NCBI RefSeq assembly: GCF_002973525.1
Contig: NZ_PVEN01000020.1
Coordinates: 62,001-126,000, forward strand
Origin: Paraburkholderia sp. BL21I4N1
GTDB lineage: Bacteria; Pseudomonadota; Gammaproteobacteria; Burkholderiales; Burkholderiaceae
Reading direction: 5' to 3'
Length of the DNA: 64,000 bases
The notes under the pieces are model-generated. The model did not search any database. It had not been told where the DNA came from and saw nothing but the letters and a program-made list of their open reading frames with translations. Numbering within the stretch: position 1 is the stretch's first letter; the number at the start of each line of letters is the position of its first letter. This document shows positions 35,682 through 44,087 of the stretch, piece by piece. The position numbers were made by a program, and so were the translations under genes.

Positions 35682-36826
35682 AAGCCCTCGAACAACCGCG
35701 CGCGGTCGTGATCGGCGGCTCACTGGGCGGCCTGTTTTCGGCCACCACGCTGCGGGCGGCGGGCTGGCGGGTCGACGTGTTCGAAACCTCGACCAATCAG
35801 CTCGACAGCCGCGGCGGCGGCATCGTGCTGCAGCCGGATGTGCTGGACGCGCTGCAGTTTGCCGGCGTCGCACTGCCGGACCCGCCGGGCGTGGCGTCGG
35901 GCGAGCGCATCTATCTGGATCGCGACGACCACCGCGTCGAGCAGTTATATATGCCGCAGATGCAAACGTCGTGGAGCCTGCTGTATCGCGCCATGAAAGA
36001 GGCCTTGCCCGCCGAGTCGCAGCATGCGGGCGAGACCTTCACCGATTTCCGCATGAACGGCGAGCAGATCGTCGCGCAATTCGAAAGCGGGCGCACCGAG
36101 CAGGCCGATCTGCTGATCGGTGCCGACGGTATCCGTTCCACGCTCCGGCGGCGGCTGTTGCCCGAGATCGTGCCCGCCTATGCAGGCTATGTCGCATGGC
36201 GCGGACTCGTCGAGGAACCGAACCTGCCGTTGCAGGCCGCGAACACGCTGCGTGATCGCTTCACGTTTCAGCAGGGCGAAGAGCACTCGGCACTCGCCTA
36301 TCTGATTCCGGGCGAGCGCGACTCGACGGCGGTCGGCGAACGTCGCTGGAACTGGGTGTGGTATCGCAAGTACAGCCGCGAGCAGCTCGACCGTTTGCTG
36401 ATCGACCGGCACGGCCAGCCGCGGGCGTTTTCGTTGCCGCCGGGCTCGGCCAAGCGCGCCGACGTCGCCGTGTTACGCGACGACGCCGCGGCCTTGCTGG
36501 CGCCGACATTTCGCGCGCTGGTCGACGGCACCGACGATCCGTTCATGCAGCCGATCGTCGATCTGCGCTCGCCGCGCATGGTGTTCGGCCGCGCGGTGCT
36601 GCTCGGCGACGCCGCCTCGGTGCCGCGTCCGCATACGGCCGGCAGCACCGCGAAGGCCGCCGCGAATGCGCATGCGCTGGCGCGGGCGTTGTCGTCGACA
36701 TGGCAGAGCGGCGTAACGATCGACGCCGCGCTCAAGCGCTGGGAAAACCAGCAGCTGCAACGCGGCCGTCTGATGACCGATCTCGGTATTTCGCTCGGCG
36801 ACCGGGTGATGAACATCGCTCGCTGA
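35678..36826 (+). CDS. FAD-dependent aromatic monooxygenase (2,6-dihydroxypyridine hydroxylase-like)
   Basis: 382 residues. FAD-binding VVIGGSLGGLFSATTLRAAG at about residue 10, the mid-protein ADLLIGADGIRSTLRRRLLP and the FAD-ribityl motif LLGDAASVPRPHTAGSTAKA all fit group A flavin hydroxylases. The double Gly-Gly (GGSLGGL) start is characteristic of the dihydroxypyridine hydroxylase branch. It would use NAD(P)H and O2 to hydroxylate a phenolic or pyridine ring in the cytoplasm. Coupled to the DsbA-like gene (ATGA) and 30 bp upstream of an MFS carrier. Substrate inferred only by family and context. Confidence 0.88.
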   Translation: MKALEQPRAVVIGGSLGGLFSATTLRAAGWRVDVFETSTNQLDSRGGGIVLQPDVLDALQFAGVALPDPPGVASGERIYLDRDDHRVEQLYMPQMQTSWSLLYRAMKEALPAESQHAGETFTDFRMNGEQIVAQFESGRTEQADLLIGADGIRSTLRRRLLPEIVPAYAGYVAWRGLVEEPNLPLQAANTLRDRFTFQQGEEHSALAYLIPGERDSTAVGERRWNWVWYRKYSREQLDRLLIDRHGQPRAFSLPPGSAKRADVAVLRDDAAALLAPTFRALVDGTDDPFMQPIVDLRSPRMVFGRAVLLGDAASVPRPHTAGSTAKAAANAHALARALSSTWQSGVTIDAALKRWENQQLQRGRLMTDLGISLGDRVMNIAR

Positions 36827-36856
36827 GTTCACGTTCTTTCTTTTTAGGGAGTTGCA

Positions 36857-38071
36857 ATGTCGACCCAGGCATCCACGACGACGATCGGTACCGGCCACGT
36901 CAAACTGACACGCGGACTGATCGCGCTGTTCGCCTTCTGCTGCGGCGCGATCGTCGCGAATCTGTACTACGCGCAACCGATCACCGAATTGATCGCGCCG
37001 GACATTCACATGTCCACCGGCACCGCCAGCCTGATCGTTTCGCTCACGCAGATCGGCTATGCGCTCGGTCTGTTCTTCCTCGTGCCGCTGGGCGACCTGC
37101 TGGAGAACCGCAAGCTGATGATCGCCACCGCGCTGGTGTCGATTGCGAGTCTCGCCGCTGCGACCTTCGTGCATCACGCCGGCGGATTCCTCGCGATTTC
37201 GCTGCTGATCGGCTTCAGCTCGGTCGCCGTGCAGATCCTGATTCCGCTCGCCGCGCACCTCGCGCCGGACGAATCGCGCGGCAAGGTGGTCGGCACGATC
37301 ATGAGCGGCCTGCTGCTCGGCATTCTGCTGTCGCGACCGATCTCCAGCGTGGTGGCAGGACACTTCGGCTGGCGCGCGGTGTTCGGCGGCGCCGCCGTGT
37401 TGATGGCGATCGTCACGAGCGTGCTCGCGCTGACCATTCCGCGCCGCCAGCCGGATCATAAGGCGACCTACTTCGAACTGATCGGCTCGCTCGGCCACCT
37501 GGTCGGCACGATGCCGGTGCTGCGCCACCGCTCGTTGTATCAGGCGCTGATGTTCGCTTCGTTCAGCCTCTTCTGGACCGCGATTCCGATCGAGCTGACG
37601 CGGCAATTCGGGCTCTCGCAGACCGCGATCGGCATCTTCGCGCTGGTCGGCGCGATCGGCGCGACCTCGGCACCGGTGGCAGGACGTCTCGCCGACGGCG
37701 GCCATACGATGCGCGCCACGCTGATCGCGCTGGTGGTGGGCGCGCTCGCTTTTGCGCCGGCCTTGATTCATCCGGCGTGGGGGGTGTTCGGCCTGGTTGC
37801 AACCGGCATCGTGCTCGACTTCGCCGTGCAGATGAACATGGTGCTCGGCCAGCGCGAAATCTACGCGTTGCACGCGGCGAGCCGCAACCGGCTGAACGCG
37901 CTGTATATGACCAGCATCTTCGTGGGCGGCGCATTCGGTTCGGCGCTGGCCAGTCCGCTCTATGAGCACGGCGGCTGGACGCTGGTCGCGAGTGTCGCCA
38001 CCGCCTTCCCGCTGATTGCGCTGGCGCACTATCTCGTGATCGGCCGGCCGCACGCAGCGCGCATTGCATAA
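36857..38071 (+). CDS. MFS transporter
   Basis: 404 residues with twelve hydrophobic segments and the MFS loop motif GDLLENRKLM between helices 2 and 3. The start MSTQASTTTIGTGH has GGGAG ten bases upstream. The N-terminal ANLYYAQPI motif is typical of AraJ/YfmO-like carriers. As the third gene of the monooxygenase operon it probably imports the aromatic substrate or exports an intermediate. A good terminator follows. Confidence 0.9.
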   Translation: MSTQASTTTIGTGHVKLTRGLIALFAFCCGAIVANLYYAQPITELIAPDIHMSTGTASLIVSLTQIGYALGLFFLVPLGDLLENRKLMIATALVSIASLAAATFVHHAGGFLAISLLIGFSSVAVQILIPLAAHLAPDESRGKVVGTIMSGLLLGILLSRPISSVVAGHFGWRAVFGGAAVLMAIVTSVLALTIPRRQPDHKATYFELIGSLGHLVGTMPVLRHRSLYQALMFASFSLFWTAIPIELTRQFGLSQTAIGIFALVGAIGATSAPVAGRLADGGHTMRATLIALVVGALAFAPALIHPAWGVFGLVATGIVLDFAVQMNMVLGQREIYALHAASRNRLNALYMTSIFVGGAFGSALASPLYEHGGWTLVASVATAFPLIALAHYLVIGRPHAARIA

Positions 38072-38100
38072 CGCTTTCAGTTTCGATTCAGGCAGGGCCG

Positions 38101-38137
38101 CCGGACGGCATCGCGCCGTCCGGATTAACAAGTTTTT
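38101..38137 (+). terminator. rho-independent terminator after the MFS gene
   Basis: Nine-base arms CCGGACGGC (38101-38109) and GCCGTCCGG (38115-38123), five-base loop, then ATTAACAAGTTTTT. It starts 30 bases after the MFS stop codon. Confidence 0.65.
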
Positions 38138-38282
38138 AGTCCGGCTTCAGGAGTTCTCATGACGTTGGCGATACGCTAGCTACATCGAGTCAAAACGCCG
38201 GCACGACCTTCCATCGTTGCAATAAAAAACCGTGTCATTCCATTCGTTGGGATCCGACGGTGACGGCGCTCGTCCCCACACT

Positions 38283-38306
38283 CGCATGCGCCACCCCGCG
38301 CATGCG
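38283..38306 (+). promoter_or_regulatory. hairpin in the leader of the molybdenum hydroxylase operon
   Basis: Perfect nine-base arms CGCATGCGC (38283-38291) and GCGCATGCG (38298-38306) with a six-base loop, followed by CGTTCTTT and ending 37 bases before the cytochrome gene start. It may be an attenuator-like hairpin or an operator made of two GCATGC palindromes. The rest of 38072-38343 has a six-codon minigene at 38159 and no other gene. Confidence 0.4.
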
Positions 38307-38343
38307 CGTTCTTTAAATCAAGACTTCAGTGAGAGGTGCGTGA

Positions 38344-39621
38344 ATGACCCGCAAGTCAAAACTGCTGACGGCAAGCGGCGTGGTCATCATCGCCGCGCTG
38401 ACCGTCTTCCTGCTGCTGGCGTGGAACCCCGCCATCGAACCCATTGCGCCACCGGCCGCTACGTCGTTCGACTCGCAGACGCGGCTCGCGGGCGCGCGTG
38501 TCGTGGCGCTCGGCGATTGCATCGTCTGCCATACCGCGAAGGGCGGCAAACCGTTCGCCGGTGGCCTGCCGTTGGCCACGCCGTTCGGCACGATCTACGC
38601 GACCAACATCACGCCCGACCCGCAGACCGGCATCGGCAACTGGTCGCTCGAGGCATTCACGCGTGCGGTCCGTCATGGCGTGGCGCGCGACGGGCATCTG
38701 CTGTATCCCGCGTTTCCGTACATTCACTTCACCCGCATGTCAGATCGCGACGTCGCGGCGGCCTACGCGTATCTGATGACGCGTGAGCCGGTCCACGCGA
38801 CCGCGCCCGCCAACGACCTGATCTTCCCGCTGAATTTCCGCCCGCCGCTCGCCTTCTGGAACGTGTTCTTCCTGCGTCCCGGCGAGCAGCAACCGGATGC
38901 GTCGAAAGAGGCTCAGTGGAATCGCGGCAAGCTGCTGGTGGATGGCCTGGGGCACTGCGCGTCGTGTCATTCGCCGCTCAATGCGATTGGCGGCGAAAAG
39001 CTGGGCCATGCGTTCGACGGCGGCGTGGTCGACGGTTGGGAAGCGCCCGCGCTCAATGCGCTCGGCGCGGCGCCCAAGCCATGGACCCAGCAGCAGCTCG
39101 TGACCTATCTGCGCACCGGCCGCGCCGGCGAACATGGCGCGGCGGCCGGTCCGATGCTGCCGGTCACGCGCGACCTGGCCACCGTGCCGGAAGAAGACGT
39201 GCAAGCGATCGCCGCTTACATCCTGTCGATCCAGAAACCGCTGCCCGCCATGACCAACGTGGCAGCCCAAGACGCGACGTCGCCCGGCGCGCAACGCGGC
39301 GCGCTGCTGTTCGCCGCCTCGTGCGCGCAGTGCCACGGCCCCGCCGCGCCGATGCAGTCGATCGGCGAACGCCCCACCCTCGCCTTCAGCACCGCGATCA
39401 ACGCGACGACGCCGCGCAACACCGCGCAGATGATCCTCAGCGGCAACGGCTGGCAGGGCGAGGACAGCATGAACTACATGCCCGCCTTCAGCGAGGTCTA
39501 TAGCGACCAGCAGATCGCCGATCTGGCGACCTACGTTCGCGCCGCGTATTCGCAGCGCGATCCGTGGCAGGACGTCGAGGCGACGGTCGCCAAAGTCAGA
39601 AAGGAGAACAACGCGCGATGA
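38344..39621 (+). CDS. membrane-anchored triheme cytochrome c subunit of a molybdenum hydroxylase
   Basis: 425 residues. An uncleaved-looking N-terminal anchor (GVVIIAALTVFLLLAW) is followed by three cytochrome c domains with heme sites CIVCH (residues 59-63), CASCH (about 205) and CAQCH (about 326). This is the architecture of the cytochrome subunit of periplasmic alcohol/aldehyde dehydrogenases and of NicB/IorB-type hydroxylases; it takes electrons from the Fe-S subunit to the respiratory chain. The stop overlaps the start of the 2Fe-2S gene (ATGA), so the three genes form one operon. Confidence 0.93.
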   Translation: MTRKSKLLTASGVVIIAALTVFLLLAWNPAIEPIAPPAATSFDSQTRLAGARVVALGDCIVCHTAKGGKPFAGGLPLATPFGTIYATNITPDPQTGIGNWSLEAFTRAVRHGVARDGHLLYPAFPYIHFTRMSDRDVAAAYAYLMTREPVHATAPANDLIFPLNFRPPLAFWNVFFLRPGEQQPDASKEAQWNRGKLLVDGLGHCASCHSPLNAIGGEKLGHAFDGGVVDGWEAPALNALGAAPKPWTQQQLVTYLRTGRAGEHGAAAGPMLPVTRDLATVPEEDVQAIAAYILSIQKPLPAMTNVAAQDATSPGAQRGALLFAASCAQCHGPAAPMQSIGERPTLAFSTAINATTPRNTAQMILSGNGWQGEDSMNYMPAFSEVYSDQQIADLATYVRAAYSQRDPWQDVEATVAKVRKENNAR

Positions 39622-40136
39622 TCACCCTTACCGTCAATGGCGTGCAGCACACGCTCGATATCGATCCCTCCACGCCGCTGCTGTACGCGCTGCGCAACGA
39701 CCTGCATCTGCATGGCGCGAAGTTCGGCTGCGGCCTCGGCCAATGCGGCGCCTGTACCGTGATCGTCGGCGACAAGGCAACGTTCTCGTGCCTGATTCCA
39801 GTGTCGGCGATCGGCACGCGCGCCGTGCGCACGATCGAAAGTCTCGGTACAGCCGAGCATCCCGGTCCGTTGCAGAAGGCGTTTATCGATCACCAGGCGG
39901 CGCAGTGCGGCTACTGTATCGCCGGCATGATCATGCGCGCGCAGGCGCTGCTCGATCGCAATCCGCGCCCGACCGAGCGCGAGTTGCTCGACCATATGGA
40001 AACCAACCTCTGCCGTTGCGGCACGCATACGCGCATTCTCGCGGCGATTCGCGAAGTCGCGCATTTACCCGTGCCGTATACGGCGGCGGCATCTACTGCC
40101 ACTTACGGCGCGGTGGCTCATGGAGGCGCGCAATGA
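39618..40136 (+). CDS. 2Fe-2S subunit of a molybdenum hydroxylase
   Basis: 172 residues with both 2Fe-2S sites of the xanthine oxidase family: the plant-type site CGLGQCGACTV with a later Cys (FSCLIP), and the helical site CGYCIAGM and LCRCGTH. It passes electrons between the Mo centre and the cytochrome. Start and stop both overlap neighbours by ATGA. Similar to IorA, NicA and AldF-type small subunits. About 15 Ala/Thr-rich extra residues follow the core domain. Confidence 0.95.
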   Translation: MITLTVNGVQHTLDIDPSTPLLYALRNDLHLHGAKFGCGLGQCGACTVIVGDKATFSCLIPVSAIGTRAVRTIESLGTAEHPGPLQKAFIDHQAAQCGYCIAGMIMRAQALLDRNPRPTERELLDHMETNLCRCGTHTRILAAIREVAHLPVPYTAAASTATYGAVAHGGAQ

Positions 40137-42397
40137 GCCTCGATCACGACGACGTCAACGAAGGACGCCGCCGCTTCCTGATGTCCGGCGCGCTGGTGGT
40201 GAGCTTCAGCCTGTTCCCCGGCGTCAGGGCGATGGCGCAGGAAGTGATCGCCGACGAAGGCGCGGCCGTGCATATCGGCAAAGCGACCCAGACGCTGGCC
40301 GGCAGCCTGAAGACCAATCCGTATCTCGACGCGTGGATCAAGATCGATCCGGCCGGCAAGGTGACCGTCTACACCGGCAAGGTCGAACTCGGCACCGGCG
40401 TGCGTACCGCGCTGCTGCAAGTCGCGGCCGAAGAGCTCGACATGGCGCCCGCGCTGATCACGTTCCTGACCGCCGACACTGGCGCGTCGCCGGACGAAGG
40501 GCTGACTGCCGGTAGCCACACAATGGCCGACAGCGGCAGCGCATTGCTGAACGCGGCTGCCCAGGTGCGTGGCCTGCTGGTCGACGCGGCGGCCGCGAAG
40601 TTCGGCGTGAACAGCACCGTGCTGAATGTGCGCAACGCCGTGATCAAAACGCCCGACGGCCGCAGCATGACCTACGGCCAGGCGGTCGGCTTCGTCGATC
40701 TGCATCGTATGGCGACACCGGTGTCGCCGTCGAAAGATCCCGCCACCTTCAACGTAATCGGCACCTCGATGCCGAGGCTCGACATTCCCGGCAAGGTGAC
40801 CGGCGGCGTGAGCTACGTGCAGGACATCACGATGCCCGGCATGCTGCACGCTCGCGTGGTGATGCCGCCCGTGTACGACGCCCAACTGCTGCAGACCAAC
40901 ACGCCCGAGATCCTGAAGATGCCGGGCGTGATCAAGGTGATCCGCGACGGCAGCATGCTCGCCGTGGTCGCCAAAGGCGAATGGCAAGCGGTGCAGGCGC
41001 AGCGCGCGCTCGCGGCCGGCAGCCAATGGAGCGCCGGTCGCACGCTGCCCGATCCGGCCACCGTGCATCGCGATCTGAAGACGATCTCCACGCAGCACAT
41101 CGAGATCGCCAATACGCACGGCGCGGCGGGCACGTCCGTCAAAACGCTCAGCGCGAAATACAGCAAGCGCTACATGCTGCATGGTTCGATTGGGCCGTCC
41201 TGTGCGGTCGCGCTGTTCAAGGACGGCGTGATGAATGTGTGGACCCATTCGCAAGGCGTCTACCCACTGCGCGACGGGCTCACTGAAATGCTTTCGCTGC
41301 CCAAGGAGCAGATTCGTTGCGTCCACATGGAAGGCTCGGGCTGCTATGGCCACAACGGCGCGGACGACGCCGCCGCGCACGCCGCGTTGATTGCGCGCGA
41401 ACTGCCGGGCCAGCCGGTGCGGGTGCAGTGGATGCGCGAACAGGAACACACGTGGGACCACTTCACGCCCGCGATGGTTACGGAGGTGAGCGCGTCGCTC
41501 GACGCGGGCGGCAGTATCGTCGACTGGAATTACGCGCTGTGGAGCAGTTCGCACAATGAGCGGATCGTCAACGCGGGCCGGCTGCTGCCGGCGCGCATGC
41601 TGGCGAAGCCGTTCGTGTCGGCGCCTTCCGTGCCGATGGTGCAGCCTGAAGGCGGCGGCGACCGCAACGCGATTCCGCTGTACGCGTTGCCGAACGTGCA
41701 CGTCATGAACAATTTTTCGCCGACCATGCCGTTGCAAACCTCGGCGATGCGCTCGCTCGGCGCGCACATGAACGTCTTCGCGATCGAAACCTTCATGGAC
41801 GAACTGGCCGCCGCCGCGGGCGCCGATCCGGTCGCGTTCCGACTCAAGCATATGCAGGATCCGCGCGCGCATGACGTGATCAAACTCGCCGCTGAAAAAT
41901 TCGGTTGGCCGCGTGCCGCGCGCAAGCGCAATCACGGAGTCGGGTTTGCGTTCGGCAAGTACAAGAACCTGATGGCTTATGTCGCGATGGCCGTGGAGAT
42001 TTCGGTCGTGCCGGAAACGGGTCAGGTGATTCTCGAACATGCCGAAGTCGCGGTGGATTGCGGGCAAGGGGTCAACCCGGACGGCATTCGCAACCAGATC
42101 GAAGGCGGCGTGATTCAGTCGGCCAGCTGGACGCTATACGAGGAACTCAAGTTCGATACCTCGCGAATCCGCAGCTTCGACTGGAGCAGTTATCCGATCC
42201 TGCGGTTTTCGGCGGTGCCGCGCGGCGTGAACGTGCATCTGATCAACCGACCCGGCATGCCGTTTCTGGGCGTCGCCGAGGCGTCGATGGGTCCGGCCGC
42301 GGGGGCGCTCGGCAATGCGCTGTTCGATGCAACGGGTCAGCGCTTGCGCGATATGCCGCTGGCCGGCGAGAGTCTGCGCAAGCGGATCGATGTTTAG
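40133..42397 (+). CDS. molybdopterin-binding catalytic subunit (IorB/NicB/aldehyde-dehydrogenase-like)
   Basis: 754 residues. A Tat signal (GRRRFLMSGALVVSFSLFPG) shows export with cofactor inserted. The Mo-binding half includes GSGCYGHNGADDAAAHAAL and AMRSLGAHMNVFAIET, and the C-terminal active-site region reads GVAEASMGPAAGALGNALFD, with the catalytic Glu in GVAEAS. The single-chain, Tat-exported type with cytochrome c and 2Fe-2S partners oxidises N-heterocycles (isoquinoline, nicotinate) or aldehydes. No XdhC- or Mo-insertion chaperone gene is nearby, so maturation depends on genes elsewhere. Confidence 0.93.
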   Translation: MSLDHDDVNEGRRRFLMSGALVVSFSLFPGVRAMAQEVIADEGAAVHIGKATQTLAGSLKTNPYLDAWIKIDPAGKVTVYTGKVELGTGVRTALLQVAAEELDMAPALITFLTADTGASPDEGLTAGSHTMADSGSALLNAAAQVRGLLVDAAAAKFGVNSTVLNVRNAVIKTPDGRSMTYGQAVGFVDLHRMATPVSPSKDPATFNVIGTSMPRLDIPGKVTGGVSYVQDITMPGMLHARVVMPPVYDAQLLQTNTPEILKMPGVIKVIRDGSMLAVVAKGEWQAVQAQRALAAGSQWSAGRTLPDPATVHRDLKTISTQHIEIANTHGAAGTSVKTLSAKYSKRYMLHGSIGPSCAVALFKDGVMNVWTHSQGVYPLRDGLTEMLSLPKEQIRCVHMEGSGCYGHNGADDAAAHAALIARELPGQPVRVQWMREQEHTWDHFTPAMVTEVSASLDAGGSIVDWNYALWSSSHNERIVNAGRLLPARMLAKPFVSAPSVPMVQPEGGGDRNAIPLYALPNVHVMNNFSPTMPLQTSAMRSLGAHMNVFAIETFMDELAAAAGADPVAFRLKHMQDPRAHDVIKLAAEKFGWPRAARKRNHGVGFAFGKYKNLMAYVAMAVEISVVPETGQVILEHAEVAVDCGQGVNPDGIRNQIEGGVIQSASWTLYEELKFDTSRIRSFDWSSYPILRFSAVPRGVNVHLINRPGMPFLGVAEASMGPAAGALGNALFDATGQRLRDMPLAGESLRKRIDV

Positions 42398-43752
42398 CGC
42401 GACCGCGACGCCACCCACCACACACAGGCGGCGAGCATCGACAGCGTCACCACGATGCCTAGAATCAGGTTCATCGCCTGCTGAAACACGTGGGCGCTCG
42501 AAATGAACGTGCCGAAGATCGCCACGCCCAGCGCGGAGCCGCTTTGACGCGCCGAATTCAACACGGCGGCGGCTATGCCTGCGCGGTTTTTATCGACGGT
42601 GCCGAGCGCGGGCGAAGTCGCCGCCGGTGAGATAAAGCCGGACGCCATGCCGATGGCGAGCATCGGCACGACAGCGGCCCAATACGGCGAAGCCACGGTC
42701 GTGAGGCTCATGCCGAGGGCGCCCAACGCGTACAGCGCGAACGCGATACACATCGACTCCCTCGCTCCCAGCCGCTTCACGATTCGACTCGACAGCAGGC
42801 CGCCCAGCGCGACCATGCCGGTCATCGGCAGGAAGGCGAGGCCAGTGTCGAGTGCGGAATAGCCGCGCGCCTGCTGGTAAAACAGGCTGAACGTGAACAA
42901 CATGCCGTAGAAAACGAACGCCGACACCATCGACACCCACGTCGACGCCGAGAACAATGCATTGCGGAAAAACTGCATCGGCAGCATGGGATGCCGGGTC
43001 CGCGTCTCGATCACGAAGAACGCGACCCACGCGACGCCACTGATCACGATACCTGCGACGATCGGCGCGGACTGCCAGCCGAGCCGATGCCCTTCGATCA
43101 GCACGCCGATCACCGACCCTAACGCAACGATTCCCGCCAGTTGTCCCGGTAGATCGACATGCCGCGTGCCTGGCGACGCCGTGCGTTCGACCGCTTGCGC
43201 GAGCCAGATCCCGGCGAGCCCAATCGGCACGTTGACGAAGAAGATGCTGCGCCACCCCAGCAGATGAATCAGCAGCCCGCCGATCAAGGGTCCGGATGCC
43301 ATCGCCACACCACCGCAACCCATCCACAAACTCACGGCCGCCGCGCGACTCGCGGGCAACGGGTACGCGTCGTTGATCAGCGCGAGTGAGCACGGCACCA
43401 GCATCGCGCTGCCGACGCCTTGCAACGCGCGCGCCAACGTCAGCGTCGTGAGGTCGGGCGCGAATCCGCACAGCACCGAGCCGAGCACGAACACCGAGAG
43501 TCCGGTGAGGTAGACGTTGCGCGCGCCGAGCCGGTCGCCGAGCGCGCCGCCGGTCATCAGCAGACTCGCGAAGGTCAGCGTGTAGGCGTTGACGACCCAT
43601 TGGAGGCCCGCTATGTTGCTGCGCAGCGACTGGCTGATTTCCCCCAGCGCCACATTGACAATGGACGCGTCCAGCAGCACCACCGTATAGCTGATACAGG
43701 TGGCGGCAAGCACACGGGACGCGGCGCTGCGAGTCGGCGCGAGCGCGGCCAC
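42394..43752 (-). CDS. DHA2-type MFS multidrug exporter
   Basis: 452 residues, about 13-14 hydrophobic segments. Motif D1 near the start (TVVLLDASIVNVALGEISQS), loop motif GDRLGARNVYLTG and motif C-like SLWMGCGGVAMASGPLIGG are typical of EmrB/QacA-type antiporters. The only usable start in this frame is GTG 43752, without a good ribosome site. A separate 19-codon frame with a good ribosome site ends two bases before it (see findings). The 3' end overlaps the Mo subunit stop by four bases on the opposite strand. Confidence 0.85.
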   Translation of the reverse strand: MAALAPTRSAASRVLAATCISYTVVLLDASIVNVALGEISQSLRSNIAGLQWVVNAYTLTFASLLMTGGALGDRLGARNVYLTGLSVFVLGSVLCGFAPDLTTLTLARALQGVGSAMLVPCSLALINDAYPLPASRAAAVSLWMGCGGVAMASGPLIGGLLIHLLGWRSIFFVNVPIGLAGIWLAQAVERTASPGTRHVDLPGQLAGIVALGSVIGVLIEGHRLGWQSAPIVAGIVISGVAWVAFFVIETRTRHPMLPMQFFRNALFSASTWVSMVSAFVFYGMLFTFSLFYQQARGYSALDTGLAFLPMTGMVALGGLLSSRIVKRLGARESMCIAFALYALGALGMSLTTVASPYWAAVVPMLAIGMASGFISPAATSPALGTVDKNRAGIAAAVLNSARQSGSALGVAIFGTFISSAHVFQQAMNLILGIVVTLSMLAACVWWVASRSR

Positions 43753-43754
43753 GA

Positions 43755-43814
43755 TCAGCGGACGGCCGCGTTGGCGGCGACGGTTTCAATGGCGGAATGA
43801 AGGTTGGCGGTCAT
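43755..43814 (-). CDS. 19-codon frame upstream of and coupled to the MFS exporter
   Basis: ATG 43814 is preceded by GAGG at a seven-base distance and encodes MTANLHSAIETVAANAAVR before TGA at 43755-43757, two bases before the exporter GTG. It may be a translated leader that couples initiation, or the true N-terminus separated by a one-base frameshift. The following gap, 43815-44087, holds no convincing gene. Confidence 0.4.
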   Translation of the reverse strand: MTANLHSAIETVAANAAVR

Positions 43815-44087
43815 CGCGTGCCTCGGTCGAAAGAAGTTAAGACGAGTGTAGGGGCCGCCCGCTTGCCGATGCTTCGACACGAATCGAAGCATGCACATCC
43901 GTTTCGATCACCATCCGCGCCCTATTCGGAAACTGGACACATTCGCGCCGCCCGCCCGGTCGCCGCAGCGCTTTGCGCCGCTGAAGCAAACGCCGACAGC
44001 GGACGACGTGGTACGCGAAACGGCGGAAGCTTCGGGATACGGGAGTGATGGGCAGTTGATGGCTGCTGGAGATTCCTGTTTTTTTGA

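Noticed and set aside
36473-38131. Minus-strand frame of 552 codons under the monooxygenase and MFS genes
   Set aside because: Arg/Gln/His-rich composition typical of the complement of codon-biased genes; the plus-strand genes are complete with motifs.
40118-42067. Minus-strand frame of 649 codons under the Mo subunit
   Set aside because: Shadow of the Mo subunit; His/Arg-rich without motifs.
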